Assembly (NCBI GenBank): GCA_963965975.1
Contig: OZ014422.1
Location: 1,178,001-1,242,000 of the forward strand
Length of the DNA stretch: 64,000 nt
Source of the DNA: Xestospongia bergquistia
Taxonomy: Eukaryota > Porifera > Demospongiae > Haplosclerida > Petrosiidae
Direction: 5' to 3'
Position numbers and translations under genes: made by a program. The first letter of the stretch is position 1. Every line of letters starts with the position of its first letter. Shown piece by piece: positions 18,564 through 30,000 of this stretch. The notes under the pieces are model-generated. The model saw only the letters and a program-made list of their open reading frames with translations, made no database searches and was not told the DNA's origin.

Positions 18564-20472
18564 ATGTTGACAGAGAAATCTTTTATGTTAGTACACAAGA
18601 TGTTCTTGTTAAATTTTCATTGTAATATTATTATTATCTTAATGTGGAGAAACAGTAAGTTTAGTTGTTTTAATATTAGCAATTAATAAACGTAGTAATT
18701 AAGTAATTTCATTCATCAATGTTTAGTATTTACAGAATCTATTAAAGCACAACAATGTACTAAAAGATTTATGGAGTTAGGGCTACTAACATTTAGAGCT
18801 GGACGGATAGGTGTTGACAGAGTGGGTTATGACCTGGACAACACAATAAGACTCCTCACAGAATATCAGTTTATCTGTTCATCAACAAATATTACCAGTG
18901 TTATTGTGGGAGGTGACCTTAGAACACCAAATAATAATCGTCAGTTACTTCCTAGTGTTCAAATATGGAGACCTCAAGTATCTAATACTAATCAGTTTGA
19001 TCTTGTTCCAGACAGTGAGAGAACTATATACTACTCAACTAATAATGTCAGTACTAATGGAGTGTATGAATATCCTCTGGATCCACCTATACCAGTACAA
19101 AGTGGAGATAGATTAGCTATATCACAACCTCCTCAATGGGACAGTATTTTTAGAGTTTATTACATACAAGGTGTTGTTAATTTTGATAGTTATGCAGTCT
19201 CATTTGGTTCAACAACTGCTGATTTATCTGGTGGTCCAATTAATGGTGATTTGATATTAGTCTATCCTATAACTGGTGAGTTATATCATATATATTAAAC
19301 TATTGTGATCTGTTATGTCATTAGATGGAGCTTGTGTTAGTAGTTCAATAAATGCTACAGTCATCAAAGAGAATGCTCTACTGATACATGAAGTTAGACA
19401 GCCAAGAGATAGAAGACAGTATATATATCCAGAGATGAAGTTCTCATGTAATGGTAGTGTTATAAAATGGATCTATGGAGCTGTAGATCAAAACAGATCT
19501 ACAGGAGACTTACCTGAACTCCAAATATGGCGTCAAACTGGTCCTTATAGTTACAATAAACAAGGATCTAGTTTAGCTACTGTTAATTCAACAGATAACT
19601 CAAATGTACATGTATTTTATCCTGTGGCTCCATTGAAGTTCCAAGAGGGAGATATATTTGGTGTTCATATACCTCAAGATGAAGACAATAAACTATTGCT
19701 ATATGAACAAAGAGAGAGTGGACCACTTAATCTTTTTATTAATAGAAATGTGGATTCACCAGCTCCTTTAACAATTAACGAAATACTTAGAACACTAGGA
19801 GCAAATGATTTTCCACTTGTTACATTAGAAATAAGATATGATATACTAACCACAGACAAGTCATATAAATCTCCTGATATGTCAATCTCTGCCAAGATTG
19901 TAACTACACCTACTACTTCTATTCTTATTACTACTACATTTATTACTCTTGATACCACTACACCTACAATCACTACCACCACTGTTCTTATTACTACAGG
20001 AGATACATTAATCATTACTACTACTGGTACATTAGGTATGATTTATTCACTTAGTATACTTTATTATTGTTTGTATTCTTTAATAGATACATCAATATCT
20101 CTAACTCCTTCTATACCAGTTGGGACACCTTCTGCTAATACGCAGTTATTACTGGCTGTAGTATTATCTTGTATCATTATAGTAGTAATTATTTTCCTCA
20201 TTATTATAATACTGATGTGTATATGTCTACTGTTTACTAGATACAAGAAGACACTATCACTATATGATGATGTCATTACCACAACAGATGATCCTCCCAC
20301 TTCAACAAACCCTTCATATGTACCTACTAGTAACAACCTTACTAATAATGATGGTAGTAGTGGTACTGGATTATATATGGATATTAATGGAGCATATGAG
20401 AGTGTTCTACCACCAGTTATTAATATTGAAAAGAACCCTGCTTATGGAAAATGTGATGATGATTACATTTAA
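18564..20472 (+). CDS. Kinase-less receptor R5
   Basis: Exons: 18564 or 18600-18654, 18736-19275, 19325-20035, 20087-20472; with the start at 18600 this gives 1,692 nt, 563 aa. The leader MFLLNFHCNIIII is hydrophobic; an in-frame Met 12 codons upstream is the alternative start. Modules A and B are closely related to RTK2's. A Thr-rich stalk (TTTPTITTTT) leads to a membrane helix and a tail with SLYDDVI, GLYMDI and NPAYGK, ending DDDYI. The 51-nt intron 20036-20086 is a multiple of three with no stop, so keeping it would add 17 residues to the stalk. There is no kinase downstream. The tail resembles R3, R4 and R6 and not RTK2, so kinase-less receptors form a real subfamily. Role unknown. Confidence 0.85.
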
Positions 20473-20859
20473 GACAGCACAGTGCTATAGCCATTTCTGC
20501 ATCCATGCTATCTTATTATGTATTGTTTAATCATTTTATGCTAATATGCATGTTATTATAAAGTTTCATATATATGGTCTAGACTTATAATAAATGTTTA
20601 TTGTAAAAATGTGATTTTTATCAATTATAATTTAAAATAAATACTGATTGTGTTGTAATTAATATATAATAAAGACTCAAGTCATTACTTATATTCAATT
20701 TGATCAAAGAGATCTAGTTACATAACCTATCATCTAGTAGATGATGATACCTAAAACTAACATAATATGTATAGAGATTTACTAATATAACATCATTGTT
20801 GATATTAATTTACCTCACTATTATCTGTCATGATATCATAACTGTCCTATTGCACCTAT
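20473..20859. other. R5 3' flank, nothing else identified
   Basis: AT-rich sequence with AATAAA-like signals near 20590. No gene or repeat was recognised. Confidence 0.4.
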
Positions 20860-21379
20860 GCTAATATATCAGTAGTTCCTAATGTCTATGATATTATCAT
20901 GTGACACTCTACTGGAGTTACAAGAGGGAGATTAATATGATTTATGTGTTTTGTTATAGTTCTATTAACAATTACATTGATCATTATCACTTTATTGTTT
21001 GTTCGTCAAAGGTATGGTATGTTAATATCTACAACTTGAGTCAGAATATCTCATAATAAAATATCATTAGTTGTAATATTACCACTTATCATTATAGTAG
21101 TAATTATTCCATTCGTTATTATAATACTGGTGTGTGTATGGCTATTGTTTACTAGATACAAGAAAGACACTATCATTAACTGATGATGTCATTACCACAA
21201 CAGACAAACCTCCTATTTCAACAAACCTTTCATATGTACCCACTACTACTGATAGTAATTATATCAATAATACTAGCACATACATAGATATTAATGACTC
21301 ATACAAGAGTGCTTTATCACCAATTGTTAACACTGAGGAGAATCCAGCTTATAAAATATATAATAATGATTACATTTAA
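20860..21379 (+). pseudogene. Decayed receptor tail fragment
   Basis: About 20865-20935 recalls the module B segment around YEYY and LEFQEG. About 20941-21015 recalls the RTK2 membrane helix (FVIVLLTITLIII). About 21057-21379 is an R5-like helix and tail. One extra A in tacaagaaagacac (about 21165) shifts the frame between the helix (VWLLFTRYKK) and the tail (SLTDDVITTT, NPAYKIYNNDYI). The tail itself is open to a TAA at 21377-21379. Signal, A and full B exons are missing. Confidence 0.75.
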
Positions 21380-22050
21380 GATATTACTAACTTACACATT
21401 ATCTGCCTACCTTGTTAATATATTTTCAATAAGCTGACAAAAACATGTCATCAATAAATGCATGAATGTTGTATGTACATTCTAGTTATGTTGGTAGTGT
21501 TTTTGTTAAATCACAAAGCTATTTACAATACTATTATTGCCAGATCAATTAACAGCAACTTTTTATCTTAAAAATTACTCCATACCCTATAGACTACTAA
21601 CAGCTGCTTCCATTTCTAATTGCAAAACAATATCCCTTATAAATCATATTAGTTAATAGTATTAAATAGACATGTGAAATGCATCTTTATGGCTTATGTT
21701 ACTAGATTTGCAACTATAGTAGTTCTATGCCAATAAAACTGGCAAGGTGTGTCACACAATTATATATGATTTCCATGTCATACATACTTCCTAGTTGCCT
21801 GATCACTGATGTATTTTTAATGTTTCACTGTTGTTTTAGTATTGTGAATCTCTACTAAGTCAGTTGTATTGACATCATTCATTGTAAATAGGCAGCACCT
21901 ACAACTCCTTGTATAATACTTACACACTTGTGGTTTGTACATGCATGACTATATGTATTGAGAGTTTATTTGATTACACTTGTTGTATTACTATTAAAGT
22001 ACTTGTTTTTAACAATTCCTGTAGTTTGGTACTGTATGTCAATTGTGAAG
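21380..22050. other. Intergenic, upstream of R6
   Basis: No gene was recognised. It probably contains the R6 promoter. A long hydrophobic open stretch (21958-22050) runs in frame into the R6 signal exon but is unlikely to be translated. Confidence 0.4.
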
Positions 22051-23839
22051 ATGTTTTTGTCATCTGTTAACTGGAATCTTATAACTATCTTGATGTATGG
22101 AGGAGCTTTTATTGACAGTAAGTTTGTAATAAGCATAATGAATAAAGATATTGTTATTATATTACTAACAAGTATAAGTCAGTGAATATTGTCTATCATT
22201 ATTTATTTAGCAGTAGTAACAGCAGCACAGCAATGCACTGAGAGGTTTATGGAGTTAGACTTAGTGACCTTCAGAGCTAGGCAGGTAGGAATTGATAGCG
22301 TTGGGAGACCTGTTGCTGATCAGATACGAATCCTCACAGAATATCATTTTAACTGTTCCTCAACAAATATTACCAGTGTTATTGTTGGAGGTGATCTTAA
22401 AGTACCTGATAATGGTCGTCAGTTATTTCCTAGTGTTCAAATATGGAGACCTCAAGTATCTAATCCTAATCAGTTTGTTCTTGTTCCAGACAGTGAAAGA
22501 ACTATATATTACTCAACTAATAATGTCAGTACTAATGGAGTATTTGAATATCCTCTGGATCCACCTATACCAGTACAAAGTGGAGATAGATTAGCTATAT
22601 CACAACCTTCTCGAGGGGACAGTATTTTTAGAGTTTATTACATAGAAGGTGTTGTTAATTTTGATAGTCATCAAATCAACTTTGGTTCAACAACTGCTGA
22701 TTTATCTGGTAATTCAATTAGTAATGATTTGGTATTAGTCTATCCTATAACTGGTGAGTTATATCATATATACTAAACTATTGTGATCTGTTATGTCATT
22801 AGATGGAGCTTGTGTTAGTAGTTCAATAAATGCTACAGTTATCAAGGATAATGCTCTACTGATACATAATGTCAGAATGCCAACAGATAGAAGACAGTAT
22901 ATATATCCAGAGATGAAGTTCTCATGTAATGGTAGTGTTATAAAATGGATCTATGGAGCTGTAGATCAGAACAGAGTTACAGGAGACTTACCTGAACTCC
23001 AAATATGGCGTCAAACTGGTCCTAATAGTTATAATAAACAAGGATCTAGTTTAGTTACTGGTAATATATCAATAGCTCCTAATGTCTATGAGTATTATCC
23101 TGTGACTCCACTGGAGTTCCAAGAGGGAGATAATTTTGGTGTTCATATACCTGAAGATGAAGACAGTAAACTATTGTTGTATAAACAAAGAGAGAGTGGA
23201 CCACTTAATTTATACATTGATAGTGTTGTGGATTCACCTGCTCCTTCAACAATTAACGAGCCACTTCAAACAGAATCACAGCATGATTTTCCACTTGTTA
23301 CATTGGAAATCAGTTCTAGTATGCCAACTATAGACAAATCATATTCTACTGAGATCACTGCTACAACTACAACAGTTATAACTAGATCTACTAAGGGAGT
23401 AACAGCAACATTTATTACTATTACTGGTACATTAGGTATGATTTATTCACTTAGTAAACTTTATCATTGTTTGTATTCTTTAATAGATACATCAATATCT
23501 CCATCTCCTTCTATACCAGTTGGGACACCTGCCACAAATACTCTGGTCTTACTAATTATTGTGTCATGTGTCAGTATTTTGATAATAATTACTCTCATCA
23601 TAATACTGGTATATGTGTGTTTACTGTTTAAGAGACACAAGAAGACAATATCACTAAATCACAGTCTTGCCACTACAACAGTTGATTCACTCACTCGTAT
23701 ACACCTACCACATATTTCTAATGATGACAGTGAGAGTAGTACAGGATTATACGCAGATATTACATTAGCCCGCGACAACATTGTTATCGATACTGAGGAG
23801 AATCCAGCTTATGGAATATGTGACGATGATTACATTTAA
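22051..23839 (+). CDS. Kinase-less receptor R6
   Basis: Exons: 22051-22117, 22211-22753, 22803-23435, 23487-23839; total 1,596 nt, 531 aa. Leader MFLSSVNWNLITILMYGG with a GTAAGT donor in phase 1, then module A (CTERFMELDLVTFRA...), module B, a Thr-rich stalk, a membrane helix and a tail with GLYADI and NPAYGICDDDYI. The SLYDDVI motif of R3 and R5 is replaced by SLNHSL. The intron 23436-23486 is 51 nt, frame-preserving and free of stops, as in R5. There is no kinase. Module A has unusual residues early on (SVGRPVADQIR), so the ligand-facing surface may differ from RTK2. Confidence 0.85.
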
Positions 23840-24243
23840 GACATACAGTCTCTAGCAGTTAAATGTACTGATATAATATGATATTTATATTATGTGTTTA
23901 TATTCTAGTTTGTTGTGTAGATAATTTTGTAAAATGATAATATTCATATCCATTAAAGCTATCTCTGCCATCTTACAGCTCTATTGTTACATCAAATTAC
24001 TATAAACAAAAGCTATTTTAATTATTAAAACATTATAAACAGTAAACACTACCTTAAAACATAGCAGTAAAATTAATTATTGTAACCACATTGTAGCCAT
24101 TTGTGTAGTGTGAGCAGACATGTAATAGTATTAATCCAATAACTATTTTTGCGTATATAGCTTGCACCACAAAATCTATGTCAACAAAGTGGCAAGGTTG
24201 GTCACACCATTATATGGTTTCAGTCTCATACAATAGCACAGCC
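23840..24243. other. Intergenic, between R6 and a receptor pseudogene
   Basis: AT-rich; nothing identified apart from AT-rich candidate 3'-end signals for R6. Confidence 0.4.
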
Positions 24244-25090
24244 ATGTTGTTGTGGAGGGTTTGGTTGACAATCTTTCTTGTCAGATGTGTTGTAGGTACA
24301 TTTGCAACTATCTCTAATAATTTCTTTTATATTATTTCCTTTTCATTAGTCAATGATTGTTCTGAGAGGTTCATGGAGTTAGAACTGTTAAAGTTCAGAG
24401 CTGGAAGAATAGACGTTTACAGAAATGGTAGTCCTTTAAATAATGAAATCTGAATCCTCACAGAATATCAGTTCCAGTGTTGTTATTAGTGGAAATCTTG
24501 GGAACCTTATTATTACCAGCTATTTCCTAGTGTTCAAATCTGGAAACCTCAAGAATCTAATCCTAACCAATATTATCTTATTCCAGACAGATACTACTCA
24601 ACTAATAATGTCAGTGAGTGTTACCATACTGACCACTAGGTCTGTAAAATTAAATACAACTCATAGATCTACATTACCCTCTGACCACAAGACTACAGCT
24701 ACTACTACAACAATTATAGGTATATTACTTGTAATATCAATATCTGGTATATGATCTATATTCTTATCTATAGATACATCACCTGCTAAAATACAATACA
24801 GTACTGCTATCTATTGTGTTGAGCGTTAGTATTATATTTATTACACTAACAATAATATTTGTATGTATTGTTTAAGAGATACAAGAAGATACTATTACTA
24901 AAGCATCATGTTGTCGGCACATCAGATGATCCTCTCATCTCAACAAATCTCTTGTACATTCCTAATGCTAAAAACACTACATATTATAATTATATCAATG
25001 GTACAGGATTATATATGGATATTAATGACAGTGTTCTACTACCAACTATTAAGATCAAGAATAACCCCCTGCTTATGGAAAAAATATACT
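24244..25090 (+). pseudogene. Receptor pseudogene between R6 and R7
   Basis: A plausible signal exon (MLLWRVWLTIFLVRCV, donor gtacat near 24296) joins a module A start (NDCSERFMELELLKFRAGR). The module is stopped by a TGA where paralogues have AGA (about 24449, in aatctgaatcc). The rest is heavily deleted and frame-shifted: module B is missing, a Thr-rich stalk survives at 24650-24720, and the tail (KRYKKILLLKHH, GLYMDIN) appears after a broken membrane helix. It is a clear relic of one more array unit. Confidence 0.8.
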
Positions 25091-25393
25091 TTATTTTTGT
25101 GTACACAATTTTGCACAAAATGTGTTGTAATTACTTAGAATTTTTTGCATGAATTAAATTAGACTTGTTTTTTTTCCATTCCATAAAGATAATATTACCA
25201 TAATATTTATTGTTAACTACCAAACCATTTATGAAGCACCACAAAATACGTAAAGGAAATTGTTTGCAAACATGTGGTCTCAGTTCACTAATATGTCGAT
25301 GCTTTTGAATCAAGTGTTCGATATAAAAGTCATTGTCTTTGTAACTGGATCATACTTGAAAAGTCATAAGATAAATCTGAGGAGTCTGCAGTC
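25091..25393. other. Intergenic, upstream of R7
   Basis: No gene recognised. Probable promoter region for R7. Confidence 0.4.
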
Positions 25394-27898
25394 ATGGCTT
25401 GCTCTAATTTATCATCTACAAAAGTATGGGTACGTTGCATTGGTCTGTTGTGGCTTGGACAACTTTTTCAAGGTAAAAAACAACATGGCGTATACATGAT
25501 CTAGACTTGTATCTATGTATTATTTATTTTATATAGTTAAATTAATTTTATTATATATAAATTATTTTATTTCCACCAGATGTGTCCAGTGAAGCATGCA
25601 CTGACAGGTTTATCAATCTAAGTTTACTTCAATACAAAGCAGCACAGATACCTAATGAACGTGAAGTTGGAGAGAGATTGGATAGAGAGATAAGAATCAT
25701 CAAAGATATTCAATTCAACTGTACAGCTGAAATAACAAAAATTATTTTAGGATTGGATGTACGAAGAAATCGTGAACTCTACCCTAATGTTCACATTTGG
25801 AGGCCTATTGGAAATACTTACAACATTGTTCCAGACAGTGAGAGAACTATATACTATTCAACTAATAACGTCAGTACTAATGGAGTTTTTGAATATCCTC
25901 TGGATCCACCTATACCAGTGCAAAATGGAGATATATTAGCTGTGTCACAACCACCTCAAACGGACAGTCAAGTCCGTTTATATAGTATATTAGATAATGA
26001 AGTTAACTTTGAATCATACTCCATTGTCCTATCCTCTACAAGTGTAACTTTATCTGCAATGACAGCAAATACAGACTTGGTTCTTGTCTATCCTATAACA
26101 AGTAAGTGAAATGACAATGCCAGAGAATAAGATATAATTTGTATTTCTCTGCAGATGAAGCTAACTGTATACGTAGCTTGGCTACTCCTGAATTGATTAG
26201 GACTAATTCATTGAGATTACATAGTGTTCAAATGAGAGAAAAACGACAATACATTTACCCTCAAATACGTTTCTCGTGCAATGGAAGTGTTACAAAGTGG
26301 ATCTATGGAGCATTAGATCGTGGTTCACAACGAGATGACCTACCTGAGCTCCAAATATGGCGTCAAACTGGTCCCAATAGTTATAATAAACAAGGTTTTA
26401 GTTTAGTGACTTCTAATTCAACAAGTAATTCAAATATTCATGAGTTTTATCCAGCAAGTCGACTGGAATTTCAAGAGGGGGACATGTTAGGAACATATGT
26501 ACCTTCTAATCGTGATGCACGACTTACTTTATACAATCAAGATGGAAATGGTCCTCTAAATTTACGTGTTATGGGTATGGTGAATCCCCCTGCTCCTTCA
26601 ACCATCACTGAACCTCTCCAAACAGAGGGAAGCAATGACTACCCTCTAGTGACATTGGAGATAAGTAAGTATAGATTACTAATGTAAGAATATTGTTACG
26701 TATTTATTTCTAGAAGCGTCTTCTACTGTGAAAAGTGCTGTAAACACACCATACAATGATGCTCCATTAGTGATAAATGTGATAAATATGACAACTAATA
26801 CAAAGGCGATGAGTAGTAACATAGCCAACTTAGACATGACATTATATTCCATATACAAAAGTACTAGTGGCACTGTTCCAACAATTATCACTGATACTTC
26901 TACATGGGGTAAGTTGTATTATAGATAATTCAATTATACTTGTAATAAACACTACAAAAAGCAACATGTATGTCATCTCTTTCCTTGTACGAATCACATA
27001 TCTCCATCATATAACTGTTGCATGTACTTACCACCCACCTCTCACCCTCTCCATCCCATTCATGTACTTACCACCCACCTCTCACCCTTATCATCCTCCA
27101 TCCCATTCATGTACTCATCCACCCATCTCTTACACTCATCATCCTCCATCCCATTCATATACTTACCACCCACCTCTCACCCTCTCCATCCCATTCATGT
27201 ACTTACCACCCACCTCTCACCCTCTCCATCCCATTCATGTACTTACCACCCACCTCTCACCCTTATCATCCTCCATCCCATTCATGTACTCATCCACCCA
27301 CCTCTTACACTCATCATCTTCCATCCCATCCTTCATTCACTTATCCAACTAACCAATTATCCTTTCTTTTCTTTCCTTTCTTACAGCTGCTACTCCCAGC
27401 ATTTCAGTTTTACCAGACAGCACTCAAAGACTTCGCACTACTCAAATTAACACTGATCTTATTACCATCACAACAACCCATTTAATACTAGTCATAATTA
27501 GTACAGCCATTGTATTACTACTTGTTATAATATGTCCAGTCATAGTGTGCGGTATAATGTTTTCTAGATTGAGGAAGAAGAACACTAAAAAGGTTCAAGC
27601 AAAAAAAGACGCAGATGATTTGCAGTTCAATCCTTTATACTATGGCTTAGATAAAAGCTCTAATGAACAATCAGAACAGGACGTTACTGTTATATACGAT
27701 GTTATTTATGACAGGATACGTAGCGACAGTTTTACTTCAATTTATGCTACTTATGATGACATAACAACTGAACCAGTAACCACAACAAACCACCAAGTCC
27801 CAACAAATACACTAAACGTCTCCTCTGGTAGAGAGTCTTATCAATCAGACGGATCTGTTGTTTTGTTTCCAACACCACACTCATCAATAAATAATTAA
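25394..27898 (+). CDS. Kinase-less receptor R7 (most divergent intact member)
   Basis: Exons: 25394-25472, 25580-26101, 26155-26664, 26714-26908, 27387-27898; total 1,818 nt, 605 aa. The leader ends VWVRCIGLLWLGQLFQ with a phase-1 donor. Module A (EACTDRFINLSLLQYKA...) and module B (KRQYIYPQIRFSCNGSVTKW) keep the array pattern but differ more than the others. A stalk exon lies before the 478-nt minisatellite-bearing intron. The last exon has the membrane helix (HLILVIISTAIVLLLVIICP) and a tail of about 115 residues with NPLYYG and overlapping VIYDVI and VIYDRI, both of the (S/I/V/L)xYxx(I/V/L) ITIM pattern, plus YATYDDI. There is no kinase. Codon use and spacing look undisturbed. As the outermost, oldest-looking member it suggests that the kinase-less form is not only recent decay. 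Confidence 0.85.
27010..27350. repeat. Minisatellite in the last intron of R7
   Basis: Tandem blocks built from ccatcccattcatgtactta and ccacccacctctcaccct, with a longer alternate form containing tcatcctccatcc. Units are about 36-50 bp and C/T-rich on the coding strand, lying upstream of the 3' splice site at 27386. Long open frames here are by-products of the repeat. Confidence 0.9.
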
Positions 27899-28123
27899 GT
27901 CAATATATAATATATAATTTAATTATAATTATATATATTGTATATTTGCTTAATGTAAGTTTATATAATTGTGATATTTTGATTACTAATATTAGCATTC
28001 ATTCCTATAGTTAAGTATTTTGGTTTAATTTTTAAGAAATAAAGAGTACAAATGGCACTTATTTTAACTTAGTAAGAGGGCAGTAATTCCTGATAAATTT
28101 AATAGTTCATTTTAGTGCCATTT

Positions 28124-29616
28124 TCAATGACCATACCAATGTTTCCGATACTTTTCCCAAATTGGTTTAACCTCATTTTCAATGTGATCTGGAGTTTTCC
28201 CAGAGTTGTGTAACTCATTAAGTTTTTTCAATATTTTCTTATTAAAACGATTCCTCCATTTAAATGGTTTAGAGTGAATTGCTCTCATAACTTCTTTACA
28301 AAATGAAGCATCTTGAACTCGATCCTCACATAATCTGTTTACAAATTTTTTTATTCTAATAGGAGGTTTAATTTTGTAATTTGCATTCATAAGATCAAAT
28401 ACAGCTTTTAATTCGGTGGGATCTTGTTGAGAAATCAACTTCACCCAGAATGTGCGGATATTTGGTTTCTCTTTTGTTTTCTTACCAATTTTTATTAAAT
28501 GCTGTACTATTCTTGGACTAGGAGTGAAACTGAAGAAAAAGTCATTTCTGTATTGGGACTTCATTAATTTAGCAAACATCAGTGCTTCTATTGGAGGAGG
28601 AAGTGGACCAGGAAGATGTTTTCTACTTGGATGACTACTTTCAGATGAACTTGACGATGAACTTGATGATGAACTTTCAGATGAACTTGATGATGAACTT
28701 GACAATGAACTTGATTCATGATGAGGTTTTGGTTGACAGTGACTTGGTGGGTGTGGAGGAGGTTTTGATCCTGGTGGGTGTGGTCGACGATGACTTGGTG
28801 GGTGTGAGGGAGATTTTTTTCCAGGTGGGTGTGGGGGAGGTTTCGGTCGACGGTGACTTGGTGGGTGTGGGGGAGGTTTTGATCCAGGTGGGTGCGGTCG
28901 ACGGTGACTTGGTGGGTGTGGGGGAGGTTTTGGTATATGGTGACCACTTGGGTGTGGTGGAGGTATTCGTATATGATGAGTAGGAGGTTTACTATCAGAT
29001 GAACTGTCAGAAGATGAACTATCAGAAGATGAACTATCAGATGAACTTGATGATGAACTGTCAGATGAACTAGATGAACTAGATGATGAACTTGATGATG
29101 AACTATCAGCTGAGCTTGTGTCATGATGACGGTGATGGTGACCGGTGGATGTGAATCACGTTTAGTTGCAATATCATAGTGTTTATCAGTCAACTTTCGA
29201 ACTATAACAGGATTTACAGGTTTGTGAAAATCTGGTAGTATACCATACTCCTCAAATTTTTTACGAGCAGCAGGTGTCCATTGTCGACTGAGAACTTCAA
29301 TAAAAGACTGTGAAAAGAGCGGACGCTCATTTTGATCTTTCAATGGGACTGCAACAAACAGAGATGCTAATGCAGACAAAAAGTCTTCCTTTTTTAACTC
29401 TAGAAAGAAAATAGAATATAAAAAGATGGAATATATTATATTTTATTTACTATAATCTGGAGTCAAAGAGTCCAAGACTTTGTAATCAGATTTAGCAAGT
29501 CCCTCAGAGAAAGTGGCTATATGAGTATTGAAGAAAACTGTATTAGTATCAGGCACTCCCTTGACTGTTGCACTTACTATGCACAGTACAGACAGGGAGA
29601 GTGCCAAAAATAACAT
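28124..29616 (-). CDS. Secreted Ser-rich, Pro/His-rich repeat protein, unknown family
   Basis: Exons (minus): 29616-29451, 29399-29160, 29109-28124; total 1,392 nt, 463 aa. The middle join uses a 50-nt intron (29159-29110, GTGATT...CTCAG) inferred because the frame changes there; the alternative is an indel. Order: signal peptide MLFLALSLSVLCIVSA, a folded-looking region to about residue 135, a Ser/Asp run (SSSSS, DSSS), repeats of KPPPHPPSHRRP and HPPGS, a second Ser run, then a basic C-terminal region rich in Lys, Arg and aromatic residues. I do not recognise the family. A secreted protein with phosphorylatable Ser blocks and His/Pro/Arg repeats recalls extracellular-matrix or biomineral-associated proteins by composition only. 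It is next to R7 on the opposite strand (convergent, 225 bp apart). Confidence 0.75.
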
Positions 29617-30000
29617 AATTAAGAGTGTTCACTAAAATATTAGTAAACTTGAAGAGAAAGGAATAAAATAATCAGTGAAATTATGTTGCTTGAAGTAGCC
29701 AGTTTATATATTGTCAAATAATAGCATTTTGAATTCCTCAATCATTTAGGTGGTGGTCATCCTTATCACACACCTTTATCATCATGTACTTTATTTGTCA
29801 TTTTGACTTTTAGAGAGGTCATCCTCTCATTTGTCACACACCCTTCTCCTAAAGGATATGTTATGCCTCAATAAGTACAGCTGCATACTACAATGGACGC
29901 AGAATCAGAAAATTAAAAAGACAAATAATTTATAATGTACATGACAAACTGAACTTATAAGTGATAAATGTTACAAAAAATAATACACAGAATTTGACAT
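29617..30000. other. Intergenic between FANCM 3' end and secreted protein gene
   Basis: Likely promoter of the minus-strand secreted protein and 3' end of FANCM. No specific element was recognised. Confidence 0.4.

Noticed and set aside
26867..27485. Three overlapping frames with SHSCTYHPPLT repeats
   Set aside because: By-products of a C/T-rich minisatellite in the last intron of R7.
28588..29379. 263-codon frame with HQVHLIVHLL-type repeats on the minus strand
   Set aside because: Only its first part is real. The Val/His repeats are the Ser-rich and Pro-rich blocks read one frame out; a 50-nt intron restores the proper frame.
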